Source of the DNA: Melieria omissa
Taxonomy: Eukaryota > Arthropoda > Insecta > Diptera > Ulidiidae
Direction: 5' to 3'
NCBI GenBank assembly: GCA_963971225.1
Contig: OZ020270.1
Span: 64,422,932 to 64,486,931 of the forward strand
Length of the DNA stretch: 64,000 bases
Positions 1-7,687 of the stretch are shown here, one piece after another; within the stretch, counting starts at the first letter, position 1; each line of letters opens with the position of its first letter. The position numbers and the translations under genes were made by a program. A model generated the notes under the pieces. It made no database searches. It was not told where the DNA came from and saw only the letters and a list, made by a program, of their open reading frames with translations.

Positions 1-2
1 CA

Positions 3-182
3 CGGGTTGTCTCTTCTAAAGTTGTTTGCTGGGTATGTGGCAAGCAGGGCCACATATCACGAGACTGCCGCCAACGAAACGGGCGTTCCCGTTCTCGATC
101 GCAATCGCCTGAAGCAAGGAATACTGACAATCGAGGCTCAGCCAACAAGCGCAGGGCTGAGGACGAGGAGCCGTTAAACTAA
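3..182 (+). CDS. gag: Gag C-terminus of element A (partial)
   Basis: This is the last 59 codons of Gag. They hold one CCHC zinc knuckle (C-x2-C-x4-H-x4-C, around CWVCGKQGHISRDC) followed by an RS-rich basic tail (RSRSRSQSPEA) and an acidic end. In retroelements the knuckle binds genomic RNA; the tail probably adds nucleic-acid binding or nuclear targeting (inference). The frame ends at TAA 180-182, directly after a GTTAAAC heptamer. The start is outside the window. Elements B, C and E carry almost the same C-terminus. Confidence 0.9.
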   Translation, partial: RVVSSKVVCWVCGKQGHISRDCRQRNGRSRSRSQSPEARNTDNRGSANKRRAEDEEPLN

Positions 183-215
183 AACGGGTCAGCCCAAAGG
201 GGCGTGAGCTGATCC
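173..215 (+). promoter_or_regulatory. Probable -1 ribosomal frameshift signal, gag/pol of element A
   Basis: GTTAAAC (173-179) ends the gag frame as G TTA AAC, directly before the TAA stop. After a 6-nt spacer an 8-bp stem can form between 186-193 and 208-215 (one G-U pair). The pol frame is open through this point in the -1 frame. A heptamer, a 5-9 nt spacer and a stem is the classic layout of -1 frameshifting; GUUAAAC is a known slippery heptamer of this type. The same arrangement is present in elements B, C and E. Confidence 0.75.
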
Positions 216-3200
216 CCACAATCTGCCGCCCCACCATCCTTGTCTCACAGCTGAAACGACAGCCCAGCAGCTTGACAATTGAAGGCAGGATAGATGGAAA
301 GTTGTTCGTGTTGACACTGGATACTGGAGCGTCATATTCGATCATAAAAAGGAAGCTGCTGAAGAACTGGCAACCGCTGCATGGCATACAGCTGCGGACT
401 GCGACTGGCGAGCGCTCGCCGGTGAGAGGGAAAGTTACAAAAACGATTGCTATCGGCACCAGCAGCCTGGAACATGAGTTCATCATCGCGGATATAATGG
501 ACGACGTGATTATCGGCGTGGATTTCATGATTAGGCACGGCTTTACGCTGGACCTGAAGGAAAATGTGCTGAGATATGCCAACGTTGAGTTCCCGCTGCA
601 CACCGGCTATGAGCGAAGCGTGGCGGTAAGGAAGGTTGTATCGTGTCAACACAGGAGGATACCAGCGAATTCTGAGGCGATTGTGTGGGCAAAGGTGGAC
701 GAGGACGATGGGACGAGTCGGCTGTGGGTAGTAGAAGCACCGAAACAAGGACACGACAACATCATCATCGGACGTACATTAGTGGAACCTAAAAATGGCA
801 GAATACCAGTTAGAATACTGAACCCCCTGAATGCACCAAGATATGTCGGGAAAGGTGAGGTAATTGGCGAGTGTAAGGAAGCTGTAGCAGTGGTCAACTG
901 CGAGAGTAGCCCGCCTGGAGGTAATAAGAAGAGCGGCTTTAACATGGACGCCATACCGCAGGAGAACCAGTGGAGCAGCGAGTTGACGGCCAAGCAGAAA
1001 CAGAAGGCGAGGTCACTCCTGCAGCACTATGGGTCCATATTTGCGGCAGAAGCAGGCGGAAGAACAGCCATAGTGAAGCACAACATCGACACCGGAAGTG
1101 CAAAACCGATTCGCCAACCGCCAAGACGAGTTCCTCTGGCCAAGAGGGAGGAGGTCACAAATTTGATCGAGAACATGCGGAAAGACAAGTTCATAGAGCC
1201 TTCTTCGGGTCCCTGGTGCTCGCCGGTCGTGCAAGTCAAGAAAAAAGATGGCAGTACCCGGTTTTGTGTCGACTATCGGAAGCTCAATGACGTGACCAAG
1301 AAGGACAGCTATCCGCTACCTCGGATCGATGACACCCTGGACACACTGTCAGGCACACAGTGGTTTTCCACACTCGATTTACGCAGCGGCTATTGGCAGG
1401 TGGAGCTTGCAGACAAGGACATGGAGAAAACGGCTTTTAGTGTTGGCGACGGTTTGTGGCAGTTCACCGTCATGCCGTTTGGACTCTGCAACGCACCAGC
1501 AACATTCGAGCGGCTAATGGAACGCGTGCTAAAAGGGCTGCATTGGCAGACGTGTCTGGTGTACCTCGACGACATAATCGTGATGGGTAAAAACTTCGAC
1601 GACCACCTGGGAAAGCTAAAGGAGGTATTCGAGCGGATACGAGAAGCCGGGCTTAAACTCAACCCAAAGAAGTGCTCGCTGTTTCAAAAGGAGGTCAAGT
1701 ATCTGGGTCATACGGTTTCCGCCCGCGGAGTGCATACGGATGAAGGCAAGATCACGGCGGTGAAGGAGTGGCCCCGACCACGCAATCTACACGAACTCCG
1801 CAGTTTCCTGGGCCTGTGCACATACTACCGCCGATTTGTTCCGGGATTTGCGAACATAGCCAGCAGCTTGCACAAACTGACGAAAAAGAGCCAAGATTTC
1901 GAGTGGAACGAGGAGCAGGAACAGGCTCTTGCACGTCTGAAGGAAAAACTATGCAGTGCTCCAATTCTGACCTTCCCCGTGCCTGGGGAGATGTTTGTGC
2001 TGGATACAGATGCAAGCGGGAATAGTATTGGCGGTGTGCTATCACAGATAATAGACGGCCAGGAACAAGTGATAGCGTACTACAGTAGAGTTCTATCGAA
2101 ACCAGAACGCAACTACTGTGTGACACGGAGAGAACTGCTGGCGGTATTGGACTGCGTAAAACACTTCCACAAATATCTGTATGGGCAAAGGTTTCGCCTG
2201 CGTACAGATCATGCGGCATTGAGATGGCTCCTGAACTTTAAGGATCCTGAAGGGCAATTGGCGCGGTGGATCGAGCGACTGCAGAGCTACGACTACACGA
2301 TGAAGCATCGCAAGGGCAGTAGCCATGGAAATGCCGATGCCTTGTCACGCCGTCCGTGCCAATTCGAATGCAGGCAATGCAGCAAAGAGCAAATAGTGGA
2401 CGTCCGGTTGATAAGCGTTATGCTAGAGGAGGAGTGGTCGGCGGAGAGGCTACAAAAAGACCAGCGTGAGGATGCGGATCTTGCAAAAATCGTCGAAGGC
2501 AAGGAGCAAGGCGCACGTCCAGACTGGCAGGAGATGGCCGGTGAAAGCCCGATCGCTAAGGCTTACTGGGCACAGTGGAAAAGCCTGCGACTGAAAGAAG
2601 GATGCCTGTACCGCGAATGGGAGAGCGCGGATGGTCGGACCAGCAACTCCCTAATGGTAGTGCCGAAATGCAGAATCAACGATGTCATCGAGGCATACCA
2701 TAACGACTCCAGTGGAGGGCACCTGGGCATCACCAAAACCGTCGCCAAAATAAAAAGACGATTCTACTGGGTAGGATGTCAGGAGTCTGTAGCCGAGTGG
2801 ATTAAGAGCTGCGACCGATGTTCAGCCGCGAAAGGGCCGACAAGAAAATCTCGAGGCCGCATGCAGCGGTACAACGTGGGAGCGCCCTTCGAGCGGATTG
2901 CTATGGACGTCGCCGGCCCATTCCCAACTAGCTCTCAAGGCAACAAATATGTGCTGGTGGTAATGGATTACTTCAGCAAATGGCCCGAAGTGTACCCTAT
3001 TCCTAACCAGGAGGCCACTACGATCTCGGAAAAGCTGGTAAACAACTGGGTAGCCAGGTTCGGAGTTCCGTTGGAGTTGCACTCAGATCAAGGCCGGAAT
3101 TTCGAATCTGCGGTGTTAAAGGAAGTGTGTGAGCTGCTGGGGATAAAGAAAACTCGTACCACTCCTTTGCACCCGCAGTCCGACGGCATGGTGGAACGCT

Positions 3201-3766
3201 TTAACCGGACACTGGAGGAATACCTGCGGAAAGTGGTAGGCAGGAATCAAAAGGATTGGGACACGCATATCCCCCTGTTCCTGATGGCGTATAGGTCAGC
3301 CCCGCACGACACGACATCACTCACTCCAGCCCGAGCAGTGTTCGGCACAGAGTTGCGGTTACCCGCTGACTTGAAGTTCGGGGTAGTCAGCACAACGGGA
3401 GGCGCTAAGACGGACTACGTGGTCAATAAGCGGGCGGAACTGGAGGAAATTCACCAGTTTATAAGGAGCCGCACCAAACTGGTCAGCGATAAGGCGAAAG
3501 CCAGATATGATCTACGGGCCAACTCAGCAGGGTTCCAAGAAGGCGATCTGGTAATGCTCTACAACCCGCAGCGGAGGAAAGGTTTGTCTCCGAAACTTCA
3601 AGCGTCATGGGAAGGACCGTACGAAGTCGTGACTAGGATTAACGACGTGGTATACAGGATTCAACGTTGCAGCAATAGAGGCGCTAAGCTGAAGGTAGTC
3701 CATTTGGAGCGCCTGGCGCCTCATCACAGCGGAGCCTCGGCACTTGTTCGGGACGAACAAGACTAA
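182..3766 (+). CDS. pol: Pol polyprotein of element A (PR-RT-RNase H-IN), intact
   Basis: This frame stays open from the frameshift site to TAA 3764-3766 with no stop. Protease has LDTGAS about 30 codons after the first clear homology (near nt 320). RT carries YLDDIIV near nt 1561. RNase H has LDTDAS near nt 2000. Integrase has an HHCC zinc module (nt 2699-2830), and the catalytic triad is read as MDVAGPF (nt 2905), HSDQGRNF (nt 3086) and SDGMVERFN (nt 3193), spaced as in retroviral integrases. No ATG marks the start, so it is probably made as a Gag-Pol fusion by -1 frameshifting. It is the only intact pol of this family in the window. Confidence 0.93.
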   Translation, partial: KRVSPKGRELIPTICRPTILVSQLKRQPSSLTIEGRIDGKLFVLTLDTGASYSIIKRKLLKNWQPLHGIQLRTATGERSPVRGKVTKTIAIGTSSLEHEFIIADIMDDVIIGVDFMIRHGFTLDLKENVLRYANVEFPLHTGYERSVAVRKVVSCQHRRIPANSEAIVWAKVDEDDGTSRLWVVEAPKQGHDNIIIGRTLVEPKNGRIPVRILNPLNAPRYVGKGEVIGECKEAVAVVNCESSPPGGNKKSGFNMDAIPQENQWSSELTAKQKQKARSLLQHYGSIFAAEAGGRTAIVKHNIDTGSAKPIRQPPRRVPLAKREEVTNLIENMRKDKFIEPSSGPWCSPVVQVKKKDGSTRFCVDYRKLNDVTKKDSYPLPRIDDTLDTLSGTQWFSTLDLRSGYWQVELADKDMEKTAFSVGDGLWQFTVMPFGLCNAPATFERLMERVLKGLHWQTCLVYLDDIIVMGKNFDDHLGKLKEVFERIREAGLKLNPKKCSLFQKEVKYLGHTVSARGVHTDEGKITAVKEWPRPRNLHELRSFLGLCTYYRRFVPGFANIASSLHKLTKKSQDFEWNEEQEQALARLKEKLCSAPILTFPVPGEMFVLDTDASGNSIGGVLSQIIDGQEQVIAYYSRVLSKPERNYCVTRRELLAVLDCVKHFHKYLYGQRFRLRTDHAALRWLLNFKDPEGQLARWIERLQSYDYTMKHRKGSSHGNADALSRRPCQFECRQCSKEQIVDVRLISVMLEEEWSAERLQKDQREDADLAKIVEGKEQGARPDWQEMAGESPIAKAYWAQWKSLRLKEGCLYREWESADGRTSNSLMVVPKCRINDVIEAYHNDSSGGHLGITKTVAKIKRRFYWVGCQESVAEWIKSCDRCSAAKGPTRKSRGRMQRYNVGAPFERIAMDVAGPFPTSSQGNKYVLVVMDYFSKWPEVYPIPNQEATTISEKLVNNWVARFGVPLELHSDQGRNFESAVLKEVCELLGIKKTRTTPLHPQSDGMVERFNRTLEEYLRKVVGRNQKDWDTHIPLFLMAYRSAPHDTTSLTPARAVFGTELRLPADLKFGVVSTTGGAKTDYVVNKRAELEEIHQFIRSRTKLVSDKAKARYDLRANSAGFQEGDLVMLYNPQRRKGLSPKLQASWEGPYEVVTRINDVVYRIQRCSNRGAKLKVVHLERLAPHHSGASALVRDEQD

Positions 3767-3777
3767 GTGGTGGGCAG

Positions 3778-4221
3778 TGTAACGATGAGACAGTCTGTCG
3801 CTGTGCAAAGCAACCCTGCCGCTACGTGCCGTGCTATAATCCAATCTGGCAACGACGGCCGCGATAGTAACTTTTAGTCCAATCTGGCAGCGACGGCCGC
3901 GATAATAACTTTTAGTCCAACCTGGCAATGATGGAAATTTTTAGTCCACTCCGGAATGTGCGGGAACGATCTGCGCGATGGCCTGAGAGGTATAAAAGGC
4001 AGCCGGATGCGGCGCAGCGAGTCAGTCTGGTTTTGACAAGTGAAGTTGCCACACGGAGTAATTAAGCAAATACTTAAGTGTACGAACAGTAAAGTGTAAA
4101 ACTGTGAATAATAAAGTGACTGCTGGTTTTGAATTGGCTGCGTTGGAATAATTAAAGATTCATTTTCAAATTGCACAATCCAGTGATACGTAACAGCCCA
4201 CTAGACCTAGTATTCGTAACA
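3778..4221 (+). repeat. 3' LTR of element A (subtype 1)
   Basis: The 444-bp LTR begins TGTAACGATGAG and ends TTCGTAACA, followed by ATAT at 4222-4225. A purine-rich stretch (GTGGTGGGCAG) lies just upstream as a possible polypurine tract. Its first third contains imperfect tandem copies of a unit with the motif CTTTTAGTCCAA followed by CTGGCA and CGACGGCCGCGAT. A TATA-like GTATAAAAGG lies near 3991 and AATAAA at 4110. The reverse complement of this LTR recurs at 5749-6194. Confidence 0.93.
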
Positions 4222-4279
4222 ATATGTTGGAAAAACAGTATTACGTACACATTTAAAAACGGGTGACGTTTGTGGTATA

Positions 4280-4352
4280 TCACAATGGGTCTCATAATAG
4301 GTCTCCGAGTGTGTCTCTTACAGAGGCAGCCACAATAACCTAACCTAACCTA
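4280..4352 (+). mobile_element. 3' tail fragment of a LINE related to the one at 7563-12912
   Basis: The stretch begins TCACAATGGG and ends in three ACCTA-type units (ACCTAACCTAACCTA). The LOA-like LINE at 7563-12912 has the same two landmarks in its 3' UTR. It therefore looks like a severely 5'-truncated copy of a related LINE. No target duplication could be recognised, so the left boundary is approximate. Confidence 0.5.
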
Positions 4353-4629
4353 GTTGCCCTGATTGCAAAAAAATATAGAAAAAATTGTTAACTTATTTAC
4401 CTGTTAGATAACAAAGATAATAAAGATTAAAGATAACAAATTCTTTTTTATTATAATTGGTCAAAAAATTCATTAAAACAATGTAAAGTACCATATGGGT
4501 GAAATATCACCCGAACATCTTATGTGTGAGTTTTTTTGAACGTCGGATGAGGGTTCAAATAATGAGGTATTTTAGTTTGTATTACTCCCTTTCATTTGTT
4601 TTCCTCAACAAAGCCTTTTAATACATTTA

Positions 4630-5168
4630 GGGCCGTTTTCTCATCTTCCCGTTAACTTTAAAGTTCGCTTTAACGGGCCGATAAACGTATTTTCGTTTTC
4701 TCATCTGCCCGTTAAGCTATCCTCCCGATAAAATTTACCGGGAGGATTGAGTGCCTGTTAAACTTTAGTGTGAACTTTAAGTGGAAGTGGCGCCAAGTAC
4801 ATGCATATGTTTGTTTACTGCGCGGCAAGTTCCAGCTTGGACTTACGCTTCAAGCTGTCAAACTTGTCCCTCAACGCTTTCCAACGTCGGGACACGCCCC
4901 ATTTGGCAGTAAAAGCATCAACAAGATTTTGCCAGGCAAAATTTTTATTTTTTCCTTCAGAAATAATTATAATTTTTCACAAACAGCTGATTGCGCCGCC
5001 AAGTGCTACCCATCGTAGACCAGTGTTGCCAAAAAATCAGGCTTGTTAAATTTATATTTATCAGGAAGATGAGAAAACGAAAATATTTACCGGGCACTTT
5101 AAAGTGACCTTTAGCTAAAGTTCACTTTAGCTACAGGCCCCTTTAACGGGAAGATGAGAAAACGGCCC
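4630..5168. mobile_element. PIF/Harbinger-like MITE with TTA target duplication
   Basis: The terminal inverted repeats are GGGCCGTTTTCTCATCTTCC and its complement, continuing through CCGTTAA. They are flanked by TTA at 4627-4629 and 5169-5171. A 3-bp TWA duplication with GGG...CCC ends fits the PIF/Harbinger group. The interior holds no transposase, so it is non-autonomous. It lies in the Tigger-like fragment and splits its minus-strand reading frame. The 3' part is repeated directly downstream. Confidence 0.8.
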
Positions 5169-5175
5169 TTAGGGG

Positions 5176-5367
5176 CCTTCAAAAATAATTATAATTTTTC
5201 ACAAACAGCTGATTGCGCCGCCCATCGTAGACCAGTGTTGCCAAAAAATCAGACTTGTTAAATTTATATTTATCAGGAAGATGAGAAAACGAAAATATTT
5301 ACCGGGCACTTTAAAGTGACCTTTAGCCAAAGTTCACTTTAACGGGAAGATGAGAAAACGGCCCTTA
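5176..5367. repeat. Tandem partial copy of the 3' part of the MITE
   Basis: From CCTTCAAAAATAATTATAAT onward this stretch repeats about 190 bp of the MITE's right portion, including the terminal GAGAAAACGGCCC followed by TTA at 5365-5367. It differs by a short deletion (the AAGTGCTAC segment) and a rearranged subterminal part. It could be a tandem duplication after insertion or a second truncated copy beside the first. Confidence 0.8.
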
Positions 5368-5748
5368 GAGACTTAGAAACATTATTCGGTACGTTGCTCT
5401 TCATCTCCACAAAGGTTCGAAGTACATCAAGAGAAGCAAACTGCTTGGCAATATTTCTTTTTTGTTTTATTTTTGTTACTAACTCTTCAACTTTATTAAT
5501 TATCAATAACTTTTTTGGAGAGAAATGCTACTTCGCTGCGACATTTTCACTTTATTTACTCAAAACAAACAAAACAACTCTAAACAAAATTGTTAGTGAT
5601 GTGACATTCTCTTTTTATGCTGTTGCTATCATTGTAGAGAAATTTCACTATATGCAAATTCATTATAAAGACATCAAAATGCACTTAGAATAGAACGACA
5701 AAGCTGTGTCTTTGAAATTAATTCATTATACGGAGAACTTTATTATAT

Positions 5749-6194
5749 TGTTACGAATACTACGTCTAGGGGGCTGTTACGTATCTCTGGATTGTGTAAT
5801 TTGAAAATAAAACAACTTTAATTGTTCCAACGTAACCAATTCAAAACCAACAGTCACTTTATTATTCACAGTTTACACTTTACTGTTCGTACACTTAAGT
5901 ATTTGCTTAATTACTCCGTGTGGCAACTTCACTTGTCAAAACCAGACTGACCCGCTGCGCCGCATCCGGGTGCCTTTTATACCTGCCAGGCCATCGCGCA
6001 GATCGTTCCCGCACATTCCGGAGTGGACTAAAAGTTTCCATCAGTGCCAGGTTGGACTAAAAGTTATTATCGCGGCCGTCGTTGCCAGATTGGACTAAAA
6101 GTTACCATCGCGGCCGTCGTTGCCAGATTGGATTATAGCACGGCACGTAGCGGCAGGGTTGCTTTGCACAGCGACAGACTGTCTTATCGTTACA
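5749..6194 (-). mobile_element. Solo LTR, subtype 1 (same LTR as element A), reverse orientation
   Basis: This 446-bp sequence is the near-identical reverse complement of the element A LTR at 3778-4221, including the tandem AGTCCAA-type units and the TATA-like sequence. It is flanked on both sides by ATAT (5745-5748 and 6195-6198), and no internal retroelement sequence is attached. A solo LTR with an intact target duplication is the product of recombination between the two LTRs of a former full element. It sits in the 5' untranslated part of the Tigger-like remnant. Confidence 0.93.
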
Positions 6195-6228
6195 ATATAG
6201 AAGTTCACTATAGGGAAGTTTGACTGTA

Positions 6229-7129
6229 TTTAAATGGTCAACTACTTAGGTTTCTACTCGATACGGGTACATCTAAGAATTATATTAAGAACAAGGGACT
6301 CTTAAAGGGGGTTGAAGAGTTAGAGCACCCATTCACATTAACCCTTTCGCTATTTTGTTGCCATATGGCAACATGCTACTTTGTTGACGTCTGCATCCTC
6401 TATGGTTGCAAGAATTCATTTTCTTGCTGGTCTTAAGAATAGTTTGAAGTTTTATGAAAAATACAAAATTAATAAACTGAATATTTAAGTTTAAAGAAGA
6501 AAAGTATACAGGTTTTTTAAGAAGCAGAAAAAATGAAAGAACTTTTTAATTTGACGTTTTGTTTCAATTGAGATACTGTTTTTTTTTTAATTTTGGCTGA
6601 AGTCAATGAAGAAATATTCAAATTTTCGTTATGCGTAAAAAGTTTTATGTTTAAGTAATTATTACAGTCACAACGATGTGGTTTATCTTATAGAAAAACA
6701 CTCTAACATACAGGGTCTTATGGAATGTTTTTAACATGCCCACATAGAAGCCTAAGACGTAAAATTTAAAATTTTAACTTTGCCAAGTAAAAACGTGTAG
6801 CGAAAGGGTTAAGGACGGTAAACAGTAAACTGATCATAGATCATAAATGTCTGGTGAATGTGTTCAGGGAATACTCTTACTTTTATATCTTACCCGTACT
6901 TAGATCATTCGATGGCATAATAGGATATGATTTTATTAAGCAGATAGAAGGAATTGTCGACGCAAGAAATGAATTATTCATATCTAAGAGCGGCATAGAA
7001 CCACTTAAATTTAAAAGTTATACCGCGCACAGCTTACCTTTATATATAAAGGCGCAATTTTATGAAATCATAAATGGTGTTAAAAATGTCTTTACAAATC
7101 CGGACGTTAAATTAACAATACAAACGTAG
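6229..7129 (+). pseudogene. pol: Errantivirus protease and start of RT (split by a TTAA MITE)
   Basis: The frame opens just after the Tigger TA site and contains the aspartic protease motif LLDTGTSKNYI. It is interrupted by the MITE at 6342-6808 and resumes across the TTAA. The second half has the conserved FDGIIGYDFI segment seen in gypsy-group proteases and ends at a stop at 7127-7129, after which the RT frame follows. The N-terminal part of pol lies left of the Tigger remnant or is lost. Confidence 0.85.
6342..6808. mobile_element. piggyBac-type MITE a (TTAA target)
   Basis: This 467-bp element starts CCCTTTCGCTA, ends TAGCGAAAGGG and is flanked by TTAA on both sides (6338-6341, 6809-6812). 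TTAA duplications with CCC...GGG termini are the hallmark of piggyBac. It has no coding capacity. Close to its left end is a perfect palindrome, GTTGCCATATGGCAAC, whose core GCCATATGGC recurs in the two other TTAA MITEs in this backbone (19102-19619 and 21668-22187). Confidence 0.87.
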
Positions 7130-7188
7130 TAGCAACTATAAATACTACAACAAACGACCCAGTTTACAGCAAAAGCTACCCCTATCCA

Positions 7189-7550
7189 ATGGCGGTTAGT
7201 GAATTCGTTAATAAAGAGATTAAAAACTTATTAGAGGACGGAATAATACAACCTTCTAAATCAACTTACAATAACCCAGTCTGGGTGGTAGATAAAAAAG
7301 GCATTGAGGAGAATGGGCAAAAAAAGAAACGTTTAGTTATAGATTTCAGGAAGTTAAATAGCATTACTGTAAATGACAAATATCCTATTCCGGACACTTC
7401 GGTAATCCTCTCCAATTTAGGTAAGGCAACATATTTCACAGCTTTAGACCTAAAGGCAGGATTTCATCAGATATTGCGTAATGAAAAAGAGCTCAAAAAC
7501 GCGTCAAGTATTTTTCAAAGAACGATTGATGACGTACTAAGGACAACGAT
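7189..7550 (+). pseudogene. pol: Errantivirus reverse transcriptase, N-terminal part
   Basis: This fragment shows the RT fingers and palm entry: VIDFRKLN, KYPIPDTS and FTALDLKAGFHQI. Part of the segment that should follow (the FGL(K/C)NAP region) is missing, so there is an internal deletion. The frame then reaches FQRTIDDVLR and is cut by the LOA-like LINE inserted in the AAGGACAACGAT target (7539-7550). The catalytic YVDD motif is found to the right of the LINE, at 12935-12958. Confidence 0.88.
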
Positions 7551-7687
7551 AAGGACAACGATGGGGATCTGGGTTTGGGTCCATAAGGTAAAGCTCCTGA
7601 CTGCACGGATGGGGACATGGTCTGCATATTCGGCTGCGATCCTTATGGGTACCAGGGCGGCTGTTCTTCTCATCATCGTTTGGTGGC

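Larger units (their letters stand above)
1..4221 (+). mobile_element. Element A: Ty3/gypsy retrotransposon, 3' part (SAP-Gag family, LTR subtype 1)
   Basis: The left edge enters a Ty3/gypsy element near the end of gag. It continues through a complete pol and a 3' LTR, then ends at a TG...CA terminus followed by ATAT, the same tetranucleotide that flanks every other copy of this family here. Its pol is closely related to those of elements B, C and E, but its LTR is clearly different, so it is a separate LTR subfamily. The 5' LTR and most of gag lie outside the window, so the left target duplication cannot be checked. It has no env. Confidence 0.95.
4592..5544 (-). pseudogene. Tigger/pogo-like transposase N-terminus (CENP-B HTH fragment)
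   Basis: On the minus strand an ATG at 5544-5542 (MSQRSSISL) leads, after one frameshift, into a helix-turn-helix-like segment with IAKQFASLDVLRTFVEM, like the first DNA-binding module of Tigger/pogo/CENP-B proteins. The frame is interrupted by the MITE at 4630-5367, continues for about a dozen codons and stops at 4594-4592. The catalytic domain is not seen. The family call rests on the motif and on the matching terminal repeat at 6226; a host CENP-B-like gene fragment is a less likely alternative. Confidence 0.5.
4226..6226 (-). mobile_element. Tigger/pogo-like DNA transposon remnant (-), heavily interrupted
   Basis: The right terminus reads, on the minus strand, CAGTCAAACTTCCCTATAG, a typical Tigger/pogo-type end, with TA at 6227-6228 before the errantivirus sequence resumes. 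Inside lies a minus-strand fragment resembling a CENP-B type helix-turn-helix. The remnant is cut by a solo LTR (5749-6194), a MITE (4630-5367) and possibly a LINE tail (4280-4352). The left terminus was not found and may lie beyond element A, so the left coordinate is only the edge of that element. The stretch 5545-5748 holds AT-rich sequence read as its 5' untranslated part. Confidence 0.55.

Noticed and set aside
4770..5049. Two overlapping 82-residue open frames inside the MITE
   Set aside because: They lie in a non-autonomous element with strong inverted repeats and show no homology. The partial tandem copy does not keep the frame.
5394..5693. A 99-residue plus-strand open frame
   Set aside because: The opposite strand carries the CENP-B-like fragment; the plus frame is low-complexity and hydrophobic without any motif.
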